Source: Thermosyntropha sp. (lineage in GTDB: Bacteria; Bacillota; Syntrophomonadia; Syntrophomonadales; Syntrophomonadaceae). Taken from it: 64,000 bases of DNA. The notes beneath the pieces are model-generated. The model ran no database searches. It worked only from the letters and a program-made list of their open reading frames with translations, and was not told where the DNA came from. Of the stretch, positions 15,486-23,536 are shown piece by piece; position 1 is the stretch's first letter, and the number at the start of each line of letters is the position of its first letter. The stretch covers positions 1 through 64,000 of the forward strand of contig NZ_JACDOH010000003.1 in the NCBI RefSeq assembly GCF_017656155.1, in the 5' to 3' direction. The translations under genes and the position numbers were made by a program.

Positions 15486-16679
15486 TTAAATGTGGTTCTT
15501 CTTATCCCTATAAAACGGAGGTCCTAATATTGAAGTAGTCTGATTCAAAACTGATTCCAATATTGGAACATAGCTCTTATCTAAATAAGGTTCCTTCCCT
15601 GTCATTATATTTTCTATAGTTTTTTGTACCGGAACCACCCGGAACTGTATTTTTCCATCAACATAATATGAATGTGAAAAAGTCGGAGTATAACTCACTT
15701 CATCCAAAACAGTAACCCCTTTTTCCATATCTTTTGTAAATTTAAGCTTTACTACTATACCGCTGTTGCGCTCTATCCCCCTTTGATGGCTTATGAAGTT
15801 CCCCATAGAATAAAAAATCACCTTATCCCTGCCATCTATATTGATTACTTCCATCGGCTGAATTACATGAGGATGACTGCCTAATATTACATCTGCCCCT
15901 TTTTCCAAAAATTTCCGTGCCATTATCCTTTGTTCTTCAGTAGGTTTAGTGCTATACTCTACCCCCCAATGCAAAACGAGAATTAATACATCTACCTTGG
16001 GCCTTAATTTCTCAATATCACTCAGTATTTTGTCCTCCTCTATGTAATTAAAAAAATATGCATGCTCTTCCGGAACCGGAATTCCGTTGGTGCTGTAGCT
16101 GTAAGCTATATATCCCACTTTGACCCCTTTAATATCCTTAATTAAAAACTTTTCGCTATCTTCCCTGCTTTTATATGTACCTACAAAATCAAGCCCTGCC
16201 TTCTCAATTACCTCCATAGTCCTTAAGGCTCCCTTATAGCCTCTGTCCATTATATGGTTATTGGCGGTAACTATTAAATCATATCCCGACTTTTTGAAGG
16301 TATAAATAATCTCATCAGGACTGTTAAAAAGAGGATAGCCGGTATAACCGGCATCACTCCCTGCCACGGGAGATTCAAAACATACCGAAGTATAATCACC
16401 TTCATTAATCAAATCCTCTACTTCCCTGAAAAAAAAATCAAAGTTATAGCTGCCGTCCGCCTGCTTTCCGGATAAAATCTGGGTATTGTGCATAAGGCAA
16501 TCTCCAGTGGCAGTAAGGACAATAGTCTGCATTTTTTTGGGCTTAAAGTCTTTATTATCTGAAGAATCAGACGAAGGATTAAATACAGAACTTCCCCCAT
16601 CCAAAGCTACATATGCATAATATACTCCGAATAAGCCTAATAATAAAAGAAAGCAAAATAAAAACAAAAATTTTTTCAA
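15486..16679 (-). CDS. CapA-family metallophosphatase-like membrane-anchored protein
   Basis: 397 aa. N-terminal membrane anchor (KKFLFLFCFLLLLGLFGVYY), then a CapA/PgsA-type calcineurin fold: TATGDCLMHN, FESPVAGSDAGY, VTANNHIMDRGYKG, GYIAYSYSTNG, LVLHWGVEYSTKPTEEQ, GADVILGSHPHVIQPME and FYSMGNFISHQR. Family knowledge: PgsA/CapA proteins take part in poly-gamma-glutamate capsule synthesis, but many stand-alone members have unknown roles. TTG 16679 is chosen because GGGGGGAAG precedes it and it starts the membrane anchor; the frame is open to 16820 but that would overlap the antiporter gene by 125 nt. It follows the antiporter by 16 nt. Confidence 0.85.
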   Translation of the reverse strand: MKKFLFLFCFLLLLGLFGVYYAYVALDGGSSVFNPSSDSSDNKDFKPKKMQTIVLTATGDCLMHNTQILSGKQADGSYNFDFFFREVEDLINEGDYTSVCFESPVAGSDAGYTGYPLFNSPDEIIYTFKKSGYDLIVTANNHIMDRGYKGALRTMEVIEKAGLDFVGTYKSREDSEKFLIKDIKGVKVGYIAYSYSTNGIPVPEEHAYFFNYIEEDKILSDIEKLRPKVDVLILVLHWGVEYSTKPTEEQRIMARKFLEKGADVILGSHPHVIQPMEVINIDGRDKVIFYSMGNFISHQRGIERNSGIVVKLKFTKDMEKGVTVLDEVSYTPTFSHSYYVDGKIQFRVVPVQKTIENIMTGKEPYLDKSYVPILESVLNQTTSILGPPFYRDKKNHI

Positions 16680-16695
16680 ATATCTTCCCCCCAAG

Positions 16696-18570
16696 CTACA
16701 TCTGAATATTATCCCGCATAAATCGTGAGATCTTGCTGCCAAAATATCGCATATTCCTGTTTTTTTTCTCATCTTCATCCGATAATACAAAAACAATGAT
16801 TTTGCGCAAAGAATTTGCATTACGGCTTAAAACATCTTGTTCTGCCGTAATAATTTCAAGCTCCTTATTTTCACCTATACCAAAAAGAGGAATAATCTTA
16901 TCCTCCTTAACCAAGTTCAAATATTTTAATGCCTCCTCCTCTTCTTTTGTATCTATAACCTCAATTTCCCCCCCATTGTTAAACTGACTGGTTATAAAGT
17001 CATAATTCGTTCTAAAATCAAAAAGAAACCTGCCTCTGAGATGACGGGGAACCTGATTCTGGTTCCGTAAAGGCAGCTGATAAACATTAGCTGTTCCAAA
17101 CAGGTCAGTCAATGATAAAGTAGCCAAAGAATTTACTTCATCATTAGCCGTCAAAGCCAAAAAACGGCCTATCCCATTCAAATCCAGTTCTTGAACCGCA
17201 TTTTCTGTCAAAATGTTTCCGTCATTGGCAGGTATTCCTGCTTCCTGAGCAAGCTTTACATTATTTATATTGCTGTCTATTAAACAAACTCTATAACCCT
17301 CCTGTATTAACAATATCGCTAATTCCCTCGCCCACATATGAGCTCCGGCAATAAGCACTCCCTGCGGATTAGGCTGAGCCAAATCAAGTTTACGGGCTAG
17401 AGGCAATGCAATTATACTGTAAAGCAAAACTGTTCCGATTACTACCAAAAAAGTAATCGGCACTAAATAATCAGCCTGCTCACAACCTACTTCCTGCAAA
17501 CGCAGAGCAAAAACAGAGGATACTGCAATAGCAACAATTCCCCGTGGGGCTATACAAGAAAGATAAATTTTTTCATGCAACTTTAATCCGCTGCGAACAG
17601 TCGATGCAAAAACTGCAAGGGGCCGCACTATTACTACCAGAAAAACAATAAACAACAAACCCGGTCCTAAAATCGTCTGAAATTCATTTATACTCAATCG
17701 GGCGGTAAGAATTATAAAAAGCAAAGATATAAGCAACACCTGCAAAGTTTCCTTAAATTCAAGTATCTTCTTTACAGAAACATAATGCTGATTTACCAAA
17801 ACTACTCCCATAACTGTTGCAGCCAGTAAGCCCGCCTCCGGCTGCAAGAGATTGGCAAACATATCAATACCTACTACCAGCATAAGGACAACTGGATTTA
17901 TTAAATAATCAGGCAGCCAAAAATTCCACAAAGCAATAATTAATATAACTGCTCCCAATACACCAAGAGATGTGCCTATCAAAATTGTACGAACAAAATC
18001 CAGCACAGCATTAATTGTAGCCGATGACATATCAGAATTTCCCATAAATACAACCTGAAAAACCAATAAAGCAAAAATAGCCCCTACCGGATCAATAACT
18101 ATTCCTTCCCACTGTAAAATTGATCCAACCGCGCCGGAGGGACGCACATGGCGTAATAAAGGAATTATAACCGTAGGCCCGGTCACCACTAAAATAGCTC
18201 CTAACAGCGAAGCAACCCTCAAGTCCAGATTAAACAACTTATAAGCTGCCAAGGTGCTCAAAATCCAGGTTATTAACAGTCCGACACTCACTAATCTCCT
18301 GACCGAACTTCCTATAAAGCGCAGTTCGCCTAATCTTAGATTCATTCCTCCTTCAAACAAAATAATTGCAACAGATAAAGAAACAATCGGAAGTAAAATT
18401 TCTCCAAAAAGCTGATCCGGATTGACTATGTTTGTCAGAGGACCTGCTACAAAACCGAACAGAACCAGTAAAATAACTGCCGGCAGCCGAAAACGCCAGG
18501 CAATCCATTGAGCGCCTATCCCCAAAATAACTATTGCCGATAAGGCAATTAATGAACTCTCCGACATCAT
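16696..18570 (-). CDS. CPA1-type cation/proton antiporter with TrkA-N domain
   Basis: 624 aa integral membrane protein. About 12 hydrophobic segments over residues 1-400, with LFEGGMNLRLGEL, VTGPTVIIPLLRHVRPSG, EGIVIDPVGAI (the ion-binding Asp region) and APRGIVAIAVSSVFALRL of the NhaP/KefB type. The C-terminal part holds a Rossmann-like TrkA-N domain (GVLIAGAHMWARELAILLIQ, LIDSNINNVKLAQEAGI), which binds NAD(H) or adenine nucleotides in relatives. Exchanges Na+ or K+ for protons. The start is chosen at ATG 18570 with AAAGGA 8 nt upstream; a GTG at 18576 is close by. The long upstream region contains candidate RNA structure. Confidence 0.9.
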   Translation of the reverse strand: MMSESSLIALSAIVILGIGAQWIAWRFRLPAVILLVLFGFVAGPLTNIVNPDQLFGEILLPIVSLSVAIILFEGGMNLRLGELRFIGSSVRRLVSVGLLITWILSTLAAYKLFNLDLRVASLLGAILVVTGPTVIIPLLRHVRPSGAVGSILQWEGIVIDPVGAIFALLVFQVVFMGNSDMSSATINAVLDFVRTILIGTSLGVLGAVILIIALWNFWLPDYLINPVVLMLVVGIDMFANLLQPEAGLLAATVMGVVLVNQHYVSVKKILEFKETLQVLLISLLFIILTARLSINEFQTILGPGLLFIVFLVVIVRPLAVFASTVRSGLKLHEKIYLSCIAPRGIVAIAVSSVFALRLQEVGCEQADYLVPITFLVVIGTVLLYSIIALPLARKLDLAQPNPQGVLIAGAHMWARELAILLIQEGYRVCLIDSNINNVKLAQEAGIPANDGNILTENAVQELDLNGIGRFLALTANDEVNSLATLSLTDLFGTANVYQLPLRNQNQVPRHLRGRFLFDFRTNYDFITSQFNNGGEIEVIDTKEEEEALKYLNLVKEDKIIPLFGIGENKELEIITAEQDVLSRNANSLRKIIVFVLSDEDEKKNRNMRYFGSKISRFMRDNIQM

Positions 18571-18622
18571 CCTCACGATCCTTTACAATATGTAGTTTAT
18601 TATAATGCACATACAGAATTTT

Positions 18623-18666
18623 AAAAGCGCATGCATTTAATTTCCCAACTAGTGGAAAACGCTTTT
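18623..18666 (-). promoter_or_regulatory. Hairpin in the antiporter leader
   Basis: AAAAGCG (18623-18629) and CGCTTTT (18660-18666) pair, with an inner TTTCC/GGAAA stem. On the minus strand the last arm is followed by TTTT and then A/T-rich sequence. It lies 53 nt before the antiporter start and could act as an attenuator; on the plus strand it also looks like a terminator with TTTTTT. Confidence 0.45.
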
Positions 18667-18743
18667 TTCAAGTTCTAATATATCATTTTAGACTATAAGT
18701 AGAAAACCCTCCTGGTTATTTTTAAAATACATAAACAAGTTTT

Positions 18744-18854
18744 GGGTGTCGCTTCGGCTTTTATAATTATTATTTTTAGCATTTTTTCTTTTTTGCTTTC
18801 TAAGGGGGACTGCTACTTTCCCTATTTAGGACTTTCACCCTATAGCCAACACCC
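18744..18854 (-). ncRNA. Candidate structured leader RNA of the antiporter
   Basis: On the minus strand GGGTGT-T-GGCT (18854-18844) can pair with AGCC...ACACCC (18759-18744) as a closing stem. Inside are AGGGTGAAAGTCCT (a short hairpin) and a G-rich/C-rich pair around GTAGCAG ending in CCCCC. The interior also has an A/T-rich linker. I cannot assign it to a known riboswitch class. The segment GGTGAAAGTCC also resembles stretches of group II introns, so an intron remnant is the alternative. Strand is inferred from the antiporter downstream. Confidence 0.35.
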
Positions 18855-18891
18855 ATGAGGCATATAAACCAACACCCATGAGGCATATAAA
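18846..18891. repeat. Perfect 23-bp tandem duplication
   Basis: Two identical, directly adjacent 23-bp units (18846-18868 and 18869-18891), each containing CCAACACCCATGAGG. Each copy carries one arm (ACACCC) of the possible closing stem of the neighbouring structured region. Confidence 0.9.
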
Positions 18892-18925
18892 AAAGAGGAA
18901 AGCACCAAGTGTTCTCCTCTTTTTT
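18889..18925 (-). terminator. Terminator of the yedE-tusA operon
   Basis: AAAAAAGAGGA and TCCTCTTTTTT form an 11-bp stem with an inner CAC/GTG pair; T-runs occur in both directions. It ends 26 nt after the tusA-like stop. Confidence 0.85.
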
Positions 18926-18951
18926 ATCTTAATATGTTTTAACCAGGAAAG

Positions 18952-19161
18952 TTATTTTCTAAGCTCCATTTCCCAGTTATCCTTATTGTCAACCTTCATT
19001 ATAACTTCATAGCCTTGAGATCTGGCAAGTTTAGTAACATTTTCCTTGGATACCTGGCTGGTTCCAACTACTAGTATTTCCTTAGCTCCACTATCCATAA
19101 CCTTCTTGGTTTTTAATACCGGCATAGGACAGCTCAAACCTCTTACATCCACCTTTTCCAT
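18952..19161 (-). CDS. TusA/YedF-family sulfur carrier protein
   Basis: 69 aa, full length for the family. The signature VDVRGLSCPMPVLKTKK contains the active Cys11 that carries persulfide (or selenium-related sulfur) in relatives. The rest is the small TusA fold (ILVVGTSQVSKENVTKLARS, GYEVIMKVDNKDNWEMEL). The gene follows yedE by 11 nt and ends at a terminator, so the transporter and carrier form a two-gene operon for uptake and handling of a sulfur or selenium species; the substrate cannot be told from sequence. Confidence 0.92.
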   Translation of the reverse strand: MEKVDVRGLSCPMPVLKTKKVMDSGAKEILVVGTSQVSKENVTKLARSQGYEVIMKVDNKDNWEMELRK

Positions 19162-19172
19162 ACTTTTCCCTC

Positions 19173-20243
19173 CTATTCTTCCCTGAAGCTAAAGCCCAAC
19201 CAGAACATAACCAAAATGCCTACAACACATGCAATCTGTCCGTAAATTCCTACACCTTGAGGAGAAGCTGCAAACATAAAATTATGAGCAATCCCCGCTC
19301 CTACGATCATTCCTATTACTACTGCGGCGGCATCCATATCTCCTTCCCCGGAAAGAATAAGCTGTCTTAACGGGCATCCGCCGAGAAGAGTAGCTGTCAA
19401 TCCCACCAGATAAAGCCCCAAGAAGTTCCATACTGACATGGTATGAGCTATCGGCTGATCAGCAAATCCCGGTTTGAAGAAACCAAAAGCGATATTTAAA
19501 ATTAAAGCCCCAATAAAAATACCTATGAAACCTAAAAGCAGATAGCTGTCTCTTATAAGTATAAAATCCCTTATTCCCCCGCTCATGCAGAGCCTGGTTC
19601 TCTGGGCCAAAAAGCCAACTACTATCCCGGCCAAAAGAGAAATACCTAACGGAGCAAATTTAGAACCAGGTCCTTCTGTGCTGAAGAAGAGAGGTCCTCC
19701 TGCATCCGGACTAAATACAGTACCTTTAATCAAAAGGAAAAGAAATAGCAATAAAATAAGAGGCAATACTAATCCACCTGCATTAGAATGGCTGTATTCA
19801 GCACGCCCTAAGTTAAAACCGCGTTTCAGGAAGAAAACTCCGGTTGCAACCCCGCAAACAAAACCTATAAAACCAACTACTGCATTATAGTCCCCGCCTG
19901 CCATGCGCAGAACATCGCGCAGAGGACATCCTAAAAATACAAGAGCGCCAATCATCATAAAAATACCCATGATAAAGCGAACAAAAGTGGCAGATCCACC
20001 ACGGGCTTTAAATTCTCCCGCAAAGATCGAAGTCAATAAAGCACCCAGAACTATACCTATAATTTCCGGCCGCATGTACTGAACTACTGCTGCACGATGC
20101 AGTCCGATAGCCCCTGCAATATCCCTTTCAAAACAGGCAATACAGAAGCCCATGTTAGGTGGATTGCCCAGTTTCACCAAAACTGCTGCAATAGCACCGA
20201 TAATTAATCCCGTAGCTAAAATAAACCACTTACTCCTATCCAC
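19173..20243 (-). CDS. yedE: YedE/YeeE family sulfur/selenium-related membrane transporter
   Basis: 356 aa polytopic membrane protein, about 9-10 hydrophobic segments in two homologous halves. The conserved Cys motifs of the YeeE/YedE family are seen: NMGFCIACFERD, FLGCPLRDVLRMAGGD, TRLCMSGGIRDFIL and GGCPLRQLILSGEGD. Family knowledge: a related protein imports thiosulfate, and close relatives in selenium-using bacteria are annotated as selenium metabolism proteins. The N-terminal CIACFERD and HRAAVVQYMRPE fit the latter type. The upstream region carries alternative hairpins that may control it. Confidence 0.88.
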   Translation of the reverse strand: MDRSKWFILATGLIIGAIAAVLVKLGNPPNMGFCIACFERDIAGAIGLHRAAVVQYMRPEIIGIVLGALLTSIFAGEFKARGGSATFVRFIMGIFMMIGALVFLGCPLRDVLRMAGGDYNAVVGFIGFVCGVATGVFFLKRGFNLGRAEYSHSNAGGLVLPLILLLFLFLLIKGTVFSPDAGGPLFFSTEGPGSKFAPLGISLLAGIVVGFLAQRTRLCMSGGIRDFILIRDSYLLLGFIGIFIGALILNIAFGFFKPGFADQPIAHTMSVWNFLGLYLVGLTATLLGGCPLRQLILSGEGDMDAAAVVIGMIVGAGIAHNFMFAASPQGVGIYGQIACVVGILVMFWLGFSFREE

Positions 20244-20280
20244 TAAATAATACCTCCTCTTAAATTGTTTTATTTTTAAT

Positions 20281-20337
20281 ATAACTGAGAGGAATCTCAG
20301 TTATATATAACCATAAGTTATATATATGATTCCTCTC
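20281..20337. promoter_or_regulatory. Mutually exclusive hairpins in the yedE/CoA-transferase gap
   Basis: Hairpin A: ATAACTGAGA/TCTCAGTTAT, a perfect 10-bp inverted repeat around GGAA (20281-20304). Hairpin B: GAGAGGAATC (20287-20296) pairs with GATTCCTCTC (20328-20337), with ATATATAAC/GTTATATAT stacked inside. A and B share bases, so only one can form. They lie 38-94 nt before yedE. The remaining part of the 20244-20661 gap is AT-rich, with no gene seen. Confidence 0.55.
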
Positions 20338-20661
20338 TTGCATACACAAAAAATATTTATTCTTTAAAGATTGCAAAATTCCTCCTTTTTTACTTCATTA
20401 TTATCACAAAAAAATTAATAACTCTTTTTATTTGTCGAAATGTTACTTAATCCACTGTTTCTCTGCATAAAAGCACGACATTTTGTCATAAAAAATAATA
20501 ATTTGTATATATATTTTTTATCTACATAGCAGGAATAAAAGATATAAACCTTGTATATATACAAAAATTTTTAGAAAAATTTTTCAATAAATCTAAAATT
20601 TCCTTTAATTTGTTTCATTATTTAAATACCTTTTATTTTAAAAAGGGGAGGGGTTATAAAA

Positions 20662-22047
20662 ATGGCAAATGGTTATTGGCAAATGTACCGTGAAAAATTA
20701 CGGACTCCGGAAGAAGCAGTTAAGGTTGTGAAAGATGGCGACTGGGTAGATTATGGTTTTTTTAATGGCAAGCCTGTGACTTTAGACAAAGCGTTGGCTG
20801 CCCGTAAAGACGAACTAAAAAATGTTGTAGTTATAATGGCAGTTACTCTACCTCCTATTCCTGAAGTGGCTGTTAAAGACCCTCAAGGAGAAACTTTCAC
20901 CATAATCGACATGCATTTCAGTCCGATTACACGCGCTATGCAGCAAATGAGGCCTAATGTTTTCTATAATCCTCTGCTTTTTGGGGAAGGAGAATTTTAT
21001 TATGAAAAAAAAGCTATTTATCCTTATAAAGTAGGGCATCACAAAAATTACAAAGATGTTTTGTTTTTAAGAACAGGACCTATGGATGAAAATGGGTATT
21101 TTAACTATGGGATACATAATGCTATTACCCATGTTCAAATTAAGACAACTCCTATAGTAGTCTTGGAAGTAAATAATAATATACCTAAGGCTTTGGGCGG
21201 AGCCAGAGAACAGGTTCATATTACAGAAGTCAATTATATAGTAGAGAGTGAAAATGAACCTTTAGCTGAATTATCCCCAGTTGAACCGAGTGAGGTAGAA
21301 AAAAAGATTGCTTCTCATATTTGCGCATATTTACGCGATGGAGATTGTATCCAGCTCGGTATCGGTGGAATGCCAAATGCTCTGGGAAAAATGATATGTG
21401 ATACTGACCTGAAAAACTTAGGGGGAAATACAGAAATGCTGGTAGATTCCTTTATCGACTTAGTCGAATCAGGAAAAATGAACGGATTAAATAAAGAATT
21501 TGAACGTGGCAAAGTGGTATATTCCTTCGCTTTGGGAACCAAAAGGCTTTATGAATGGATTGACAATAATACAGCCTTAGCTTCCCATGGAGTAGAATAT
21601 GTTAATCACCCTTTGAATATTTCAAAAATTAAAAACCTGGTCTCTATTAATCAATGTCTGGAAGTTGATTTATATGGTCAGGTCAATGCAGAAAGCATTG
21701 GATTTAAACAAATTTCAGGTACAGGCGGTATGTGGGATTTTGTAACAGCAGCTTATTGGTCAGAAGGAGGTAGAAGTTTTATCTGTTTACCTTCTACCCG
21801 CACTGATAAGCACGGAAATACGCATTCAAGAATTGTACCTTATTTTGAACCGGGAACTATAGTAACCTGTCCACGCACTATGGTACATTTTATAGTTACT
21901 GAATATGGTGCGGTATGCCTTAAAGGTGACAGCACATGGAAAAAGGCCGAAAAACTCATTTCCATCGCACACCCTGATTTTAGAGACGATTTGATTAAAG
22001 CCGCCGAAAAACAAAAAATATGGAGACGAACCAACAAAATCAACTAA
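20662..22047 (+). CDS. Acyl-CoA:carboxylate CoA-transferase (4-hydroxybutyrate/butyrate type)
   Basis: 461 aa of the acetyl-CoA hydrolase/transferase family. Transfers CoA between an acyl-CoA and a carboxylate such as acetate. Seen: N-terminal domain with GDWVDYGFFNGKP, middle CIQLGIGGMPNALGK, the substrate region SINQCLEVDLYGQVNAES, then ISGTGGMWDFV, GGRSFICLPSTR and RIVPYFEPGTIVT. The GGMWDF segment distinguishes it from plain acetyl-CoA hydrolases. A role in short-chain fatty-acid activation or release fits the acyl-CoA synthetase nearby. Start ATG with GGGGAGGGG upstream. It is transcribed alone, divergent from yedE, ending in a terminator. Confidence 0.88.
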   Translation: MANGYWQMYREKLRTPEEAVKVVKDGDWVDYGFFNGKPVTLDKALAARKDELKNVVVIMAVTLPPIPEVAVKDPQGETFTIIDMHFSPITRAMQQMRPNVFYNPLLFGEGEFYYEKKAIYPYKVGHHKNYKDVLFLRTGPMDENGYFNYGIHNAITHVQIKTTPIVVLEVNNNIPKALGGAREQVHITEVNYIVESENEPLAELSPVEPSEVEKKIASHICAYLRDGDCIQLGIGGMPNALGKMICDTDLKNLGGNTEMLVDSFIDLVESGKMNGLNKEFERGKVVYSFALGTKRLYEWIDNNTALASHGVEYVNHPLNISKIKNLVSINQCLEVDLYGQVNAESIGFKQISGTGGMWDFVTAAYWSEGGRSFICLPSTRTDKHGNTHSRIVPYFEPGTIVTCPRTMVHFIVTEYGAVCLKGDSTWKKAEKLISIAHPDFRDDLIKAAEKQKIWRRTNKIN

Positions 22048-22074
22048 AATTCTGAAAAATCTCTTTCAAGATTC

Positions 22075-22102
22075 GGGTAGGTATTTAACTTTATACCTGT
22101 CC
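22075..22102 (+). terminator. Terminator of the CoA-transferase gene
   Basis: AGGTAT/ATACCT stem, extended by GG/CC, followed by TTTTTATTTT on the plus strand, 28 nt after the stop. Confidence 0.8.
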
Positions 22103-22155
22103 TTTTTATTTTAAGGCAGAGAAAAGCAAAAACATTCATACAGTCTTTCAAAAAA

Positions 22156-22992
22156 CTAATCAAGGCTCATTTTACCCAAAACACCTTTGCGAAAATCTAT
22201 AAGAAGCATCCGGGCAGTCTTACCTAAATCAACTTCTCCGCCTTTTACAAGGTATCCTCTTTTACGGCCAATCTCCTCTAGAAGATCTAGCTCCGTCCCC
22301 ACAAAAGAAGAAATCTTAAATCTATTTTCTAAAACATCCGGCTTAAGTTCACGCAGTATTTTTATTAAGAAAAGGGCAACTTCTTCTTCCTGATAAGCAT
22401 TCTCACCTATTATGTCTAAAAGGGACAATTTCAAGCCTTGCTCTTCACTTTCAATCTTAGGCCACATAAGACCGGGAGTATCCATAAACTCAATATCTTC
22501 ACGTACCCTTATCCACTGTTTGCCGCGGGTAACTCCCGGCTTTGCTCCGGTATGGGCAATTTTCCTTCCTACCAAACAGTTAAGAAAACTGGATTTTCCC
22601 GTATTAGGAACTCCTACGACCATTACCCTAGCCGGCCGGAGTCTTCTGCCTCTGGCTATCATCCTATCTGCTATCGGTTTATAAGCTTCACCTATAATTT
22701 TGAGCACTTCGCGAGCTCCCCGCCCGGTAATCGAATCTATGCCGGCAGCTTTAAACCCTTCTTCTTTAAGTCTTTCTATATACCGTAAAGTCTTATCATC
22801 GTCAGCCAAATCTATTTTGTTTAATACCATTACTATAGGTTTTTTCCGCACCATTTTTTCTAAATCCATATTGCGGCAGGAAAAAGGGGCCCTTGCATCT
22901 AAGAGAACAACCACTAAATCTACCAGCTTAAGATTATTTTCAATTTCCCGCCTCGCCTTTACCATATGTCCAGGATACCAGTTTATTACCAT
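22156..22992 (-). CDS. rbgA: Ribosome biogenesis GTPase RbgA (YlqF)
   Basis: 278 aa circularly permuted GTPase that helps late 50S assembly. Motif order G4-G5-G1-G3 is seen: INWYPGHMVKARREI, LVVVLLDARAPFSCRN, VLNKIDLAD (G4), VVGVPNTGKSSFLN (G1), AKPGVTRGKQWI (G2) and FMDTPGLMWPK (G3). C-terminal ANTAR-like helical part follows. ATG 22992 chosen because GGAGG is 8 nt upstream. It lies after rplS, separated by a strong hairpin terminator, so it may have its own promoter or depend on read-through. Confidence 0.95.
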   Translation of the reverse strand: MVINWYPGHMVKARREIENNLKLVDLVVVLLDARAPFSCRNMDLEKMVRKKPIVMVLNKIDLADDDKTLRYIERLKEEGFKAAGIDSITGRGAREVLKIIGEAYKPIADRMIARGRRLRPARVMVVGVPNTGKSSFLNCLVGRKIAHTGAKPGVTRGKQWIRVREDIEFMDTPGLMWPKIESEEQGLKLSLLDIIGENAYQEEEVALFLIKILRELKPDVLENRFKISSFVGTELDLLEEIGRKRGYLVKGGEVDLGKTARMLLIDFRKGVLGKMSLD

Positions 22993-23010
22993 TCTTTCAT
23001 CCTCCAAAAA

Positions 23011-23040
23011 AAGAGAATACCATATATATGGTATTCTCTT
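23011..23040 (-). terminator. Terminator after rplS
   Basis: A perfect 30-bp palindrome centred at 23025/23026, with AAGAGAATACC and its exact complement as arms; followed by TTTTTTT on the minus strand. It ends only 18 nt before the rbgA start. Confidence 0.85.
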
Positions 23041-23059
23041 AAATCTTATTATTTCATCA

Positions 23060-23410
23060 TTAGTATCTGCCTTTTTCTTTAACTCTAGCCTTCTTACCTG
23101 TCAATTCACGCAGATAATAAAGACGGGCTCTGCGAACTTTACCTCTTCTTATAACTTCAATCTTAGCAATCTTGGGGGAATGTAAGGGAAAAGTTCTCTC
23201 TACTCCCACCCCGAAAGAAATACGTCGCACAGTAAAAGTTTTGGAAAGTCCTTCTCCTCTGATTTTAATGACAGTTCCTTCAAAAACCTGGATTCTTTCA
23301 CGGTTACCTTCGACAACCTTTACATGCACCTTAACAGTATCACCAGGTCCAAATTGAGGCAAATCCTTTTTATAATATTCTTCTTCAATAGAACGGATTA
23401 TATCCTGCAT
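23060..23410 (-). CDS. rplS: 50S ribosomal protein L19
   Basis: 116 aa, full length. Seen: [74 protein letters not shown] and [18 protein letters not shown]19 lies at the 30S/50S interface. ATG 23410 has AAGGAGG 7 nt upstream; the frame is open further but without support. It ends the ylxM-ffh-rpsP-khpA-rimM-trmD series, which is the usual order in Firmicutes, here with a SPOUT methyltransferase gene inserted after trmD. Confidence 0.97.
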   Translation of the reverse strand: MQDIIRSIEEEYYKKDLPQFGPGDTVKVHVKVVEGNRERIQVFEGTVIKIRGEGLSKTFTVRRISFGVGVERTFPLHSPKIAKIEVIRRGKVRRARLYYLRELTGKKARVKEKGRY

Positions 23411-23536
23411 CTTCCTACCTCCTTCCACCAGGTGTTCTTGCATATTATGCAGCGGACCACCTTTATTACACATAACGTTTAAATTTTATCATAGAGAAAA
23501 TTACTTAACAAGTATAAAATGCCTACAATTTTAATC

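Noticed and set aside
15486-16820. Longer start of the CapA-like protein at 16820
   Set aside because: It would overlap the antiporter gene by 125 nt and put 47 non-homologous residues before the membrane anchor; the TTG at 16679 has a ribosome-binding site.
18740-18860. Assignment of the structured region to cobalamin, M-box or ydaO riboswitches
   Set aside because: The order of conserved blocks (GGTGAAAGTCC before GGGAA, no CCGTCAGCTAA, no B12 box) does not fit any of these.
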